Of a stretch of 64,000 bases of DNA, positions 61,401 to 64,000 are shown one piece after another. The DNA comes from Chrysoperla carnea. Lineage: Eukaryota; Arthropoda; Insecta; Neuroptera; Chrysopidae. The notes under the pieces are model-generated. The model searched no databases. It saw only the letters and a list, made by a program, of their open reading frames with translations, and was not told where the DNA came from. Position 1 is the stretch's first letter. Every line of letters starts with the position of its first letter. Position numbers and translations under genes: made by a program. The stretch lies in the NCBI RefSeq assembly GCF_905475395.1, contig NC_058337.1, positions 114,942,368 through 115,006,367 of the forward strand, in the 5' to 3' direction.

Positions 61401-64000
61401 TTAGCCTCTAAAATTATCAGTGTTTCTCTACTATATGATGCATGTGTTATACATAGAAACTTTCCTCTTGAATCAACAAAACCCGCAACAAAACCCGTTG
61501 GGTAGTTTTAAAGATGTAAGCATAAGGACAGACAGCGGGAAGCGACTTTGTTTAATACTACACTGTATTGATGGTAAGTTGTACTTTCTTGATTATCCAA
61601 GAGAACTTGCTTCGTTATACATCAAAGTTTTTACATTCGTTACAAGAATGGAGAAGCAAGGAAGAAACAAGAATTTCTAGACGAAAAGAATTTAAATTGA
61701 TGATATTTGAGAAGAAAAGGGATATTTTGTGTCTTTGCGTAGCACCGCGATTAAATTCAATCATTCGCCGATAGATGACTGCATTTTATATACACAGACT
61801 GCTAACAGTTCAAACCACTCTGCTAACGGATCTTGTTATAAATTTATAATTAATATAAATTTTCTCTACTTTATAAGAACTAATCAATGCTGCTATATTT
61901 TCTACGAATTAATTGCGTTTTTGGATCAATCGACTGAATTTTTTTTATGAGCTTGATATTGCCCGTTATGTGCCAGACTATAAAGTTATTTATTTTGTGT
62001 GATCGATTGATGACGCAAATGTCTACATAGTAAAATTAAACTGTATATTAAATGACTGTTATAGTATATTTATGGTAGTAATTCTTTTACTAAACTTGTC
62101 TTTGGTAGCAGTTATTTTCGTTTACTACGGAGATAAATGGTAGATCAACACTTGTATAGTAAACATTGACTTACTATATATGAAATATATACAGAGTGTA
62201 ATGTAAGTTAAGATAGAGTAGAAACAAGGAAACCAGTTTCTGAGGCAATACTGCACTGTTGAGCCAAAATTCAAGGAAAACAAGCCTTGCACACTTTTAT
62301 TCTGATTAAAGTTGTGGAAATGAACTAGATCTATTAATTGTTAAGTTACCGAAGCAATAATTTTTGCTTAAGTGATATATGGATATTTCATTTCAAACTT
62401 GGGTTGTCATTTAGTGTACGGTTTCTCTGCGCTTCGCATGTTTGAATTAGCCTATGCACCGCGGCGAGCTGGTATTTAACGAAATAAGTTTTTTCGAAAC
62501 GAAATAAAGTTTGTTAACACAAAATACAACTTTCTTGACTTGATAATAAAAAAACTACTTTCCATCGGTGCGAGGGGGAACATAGTAAATGTAGGCTACA
62601 AGGTGGGAGGACGGTATTCCAAAATTTATGGAATTGAGTCTTTATCGACGTTTACTAACTTATAGTGTTAGTTTCGATTCTTTTTTATCGATAAATAAAC
62701 AATTTTAAATTTACAAATTTTATTTCTCTTACATATTGTACCAATGCTACAATATATATTATATTTAATACTATCAGAGAATACTAGATGGATAGTAAAT
62801 GTATGTTGTAGTTATATATTTACTATACATTGCTAGATGTATGATGATCTGTGATGTTAGTATTACTAATACTTATGCTTGAATTATCTTGGGACTTGCC
62901 AAGATAAATTACGATCATCGTTTCATGATTATTTGTTTTTCACAATGTTCACAAGCTCATATATACTCTCTTTTTAATTCACTCTGTATCTTTCTCACTC
63001 TGATGACATATAAAAAAAAATGTTACATATAGATATTAATCTAGGCGATAAAGGCGAAAAAAAATCCATATATTGTTTAGAAAACCATTCATGGAAATGA
63101 TATTAAACATTTTTGATTTTATTTTACAGAATGTCGTAGCAGAATTGTTACTAGACTTCAGTAGTGACTGATTGAATTACTTATTCTTGTTCATCAAAAA
63201 GTGTTCACACTATAACGAAGAATGTCTAGATCCACGAAAAGTCGATTGTCATATCGATCTTGTAATGTGGACCAACTTTAATACTGGGTAATTTTCATTG
63301 TCATCAGGATTTTTTATGATGAGCATTGCGCTTTCATCCTAGAAAATTTACTCACAAAAATGGATCTGCAAAATCGTAGATGATTTCTTAAGACTCTAGC
63401 ATAATATCGAAAACTTACAGGACATCACCCGTGGAAGTGAAAATAACACAGGCGTCATTTTTGAAAGAAAGTTTTCTTAATTTTGACCATTTTTAAATTT
63501 TGCGCCTTGTCTAAAGAGGAAATATACTATTGCAAAATTCTTATGAGTAAATATTTTCATTAAATATGTGAGGAATTTGTCAAAATAAATTTGACAATAA
63601 AAATTTTTTACTGTATATATACATATTACACAACTGTTCAGTTAAACTAAAGCCATTAAAACCGCAAACAATAGGTTTCGGTTCATTGTCGATGAGTGTA
63701 CTATGAATTGATAATCCAGAATAACCACAAAGCTGAGTATTTAGATTATTTTCCAATAAAAAACCAATTATTTTCTTATTATTAATTTTCTAACTAGATA
63801 TAAAGTTCCAACTGAATGCGAAATAGTGTGAGAAATCTTTTATGATAGTTAAGGAACCGGCTATCAATGTGAAAACGAAGCTTAATTTTACTTCAAAGTG
63901 TAAACTTCAACTACATATCAATTCCATGTAGAATATGGTTTCGATCGTAAATTTGTCTGATCGTAAATTTATACCAAATTCTGATTACACTTGGTACAGT
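61401..64000. other. No gene recognised
   Basis: AT-rich. An 86-codon frame at 61420-61680 contains NQQNPQQNPLGSFKDVSIR but no recognisable domain. GCGCTTCGCATG at 62430 resembles short element-end motifs. Confidence 0.55.

Overview
The window is eukaryotic and looks like an insect chromosome. It is very AT-rich, its genes have GT-AG introns, it carries an Oli-type bHLH gene and a digestive-type trypsin gene, and the rest is crowded with short non-autonomous mobile elements of kinds common in insect genomes. The order cannot be fixed from the sequence alone. No tRNA, rRNA, CRISPR array or bacterial-style operon was seen.

Only two genes are clearly intact, both on the minus strand. (1) A secreted S1-family trypsin at 25293-28520, in three exons: a signal-peptide exon, an exon with His57 and Asp102, and an exon with Asp189 and Ser195. 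A TATA box and GATA-type motifs lie just upstream, and a polyadenylation signal overlaps the region just past the stop. The spliced product is 258 residues. (2) A bHLH transcription factor at 54804-56334, also in three exons, 325 residues. Its bHLH domain is of the bHLHe22/bHLHe23 (Drosophila Oli) type. The two genes are unrelated in function and 26 kb apart.

The rest is intergenic or intronic DNA with mobile-element remains. From left to right: a decayed non-LTR retrotransposon RNase H/zinc-knuckle end (about 2040-2560, minus); a CAAGAC-rich repeat (3280-3850); four copies of one interspersed family (1075-1330, 9600-10260, 20290-20960, 36432-36795); a candidate signal-peptide exon (8570-8822); a 24-bp perfect hairpin (14836-14943) whose right arm recurs at 42.5 kb; a pogo/Tigger-like MITE (16604-16903); an RTE/SINE-like element (21649-22097); an inverted repeat pair (19631-19800 and 24985-25168); a palindromic element inside trypsin intron 2 (26041-26300); a large young foldback array directly upstream of the trypsin gene (28756-32194); hairpin elements at 35570-35745, 46180-46665, 48694-49201 and 52424-52611; and a 684-bp element with 14-bp terminal inverted repeats (42910-43593).

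The most notable structure is the 28.7-32.2 kb array: two tandem copies of a palindromic element, nearly identical to each other, joined by a short segment with its own 27-bp perfect inverted repeats. It could fold into very long hairpins and sits about 240 bp upstream of the trypsin start codon.
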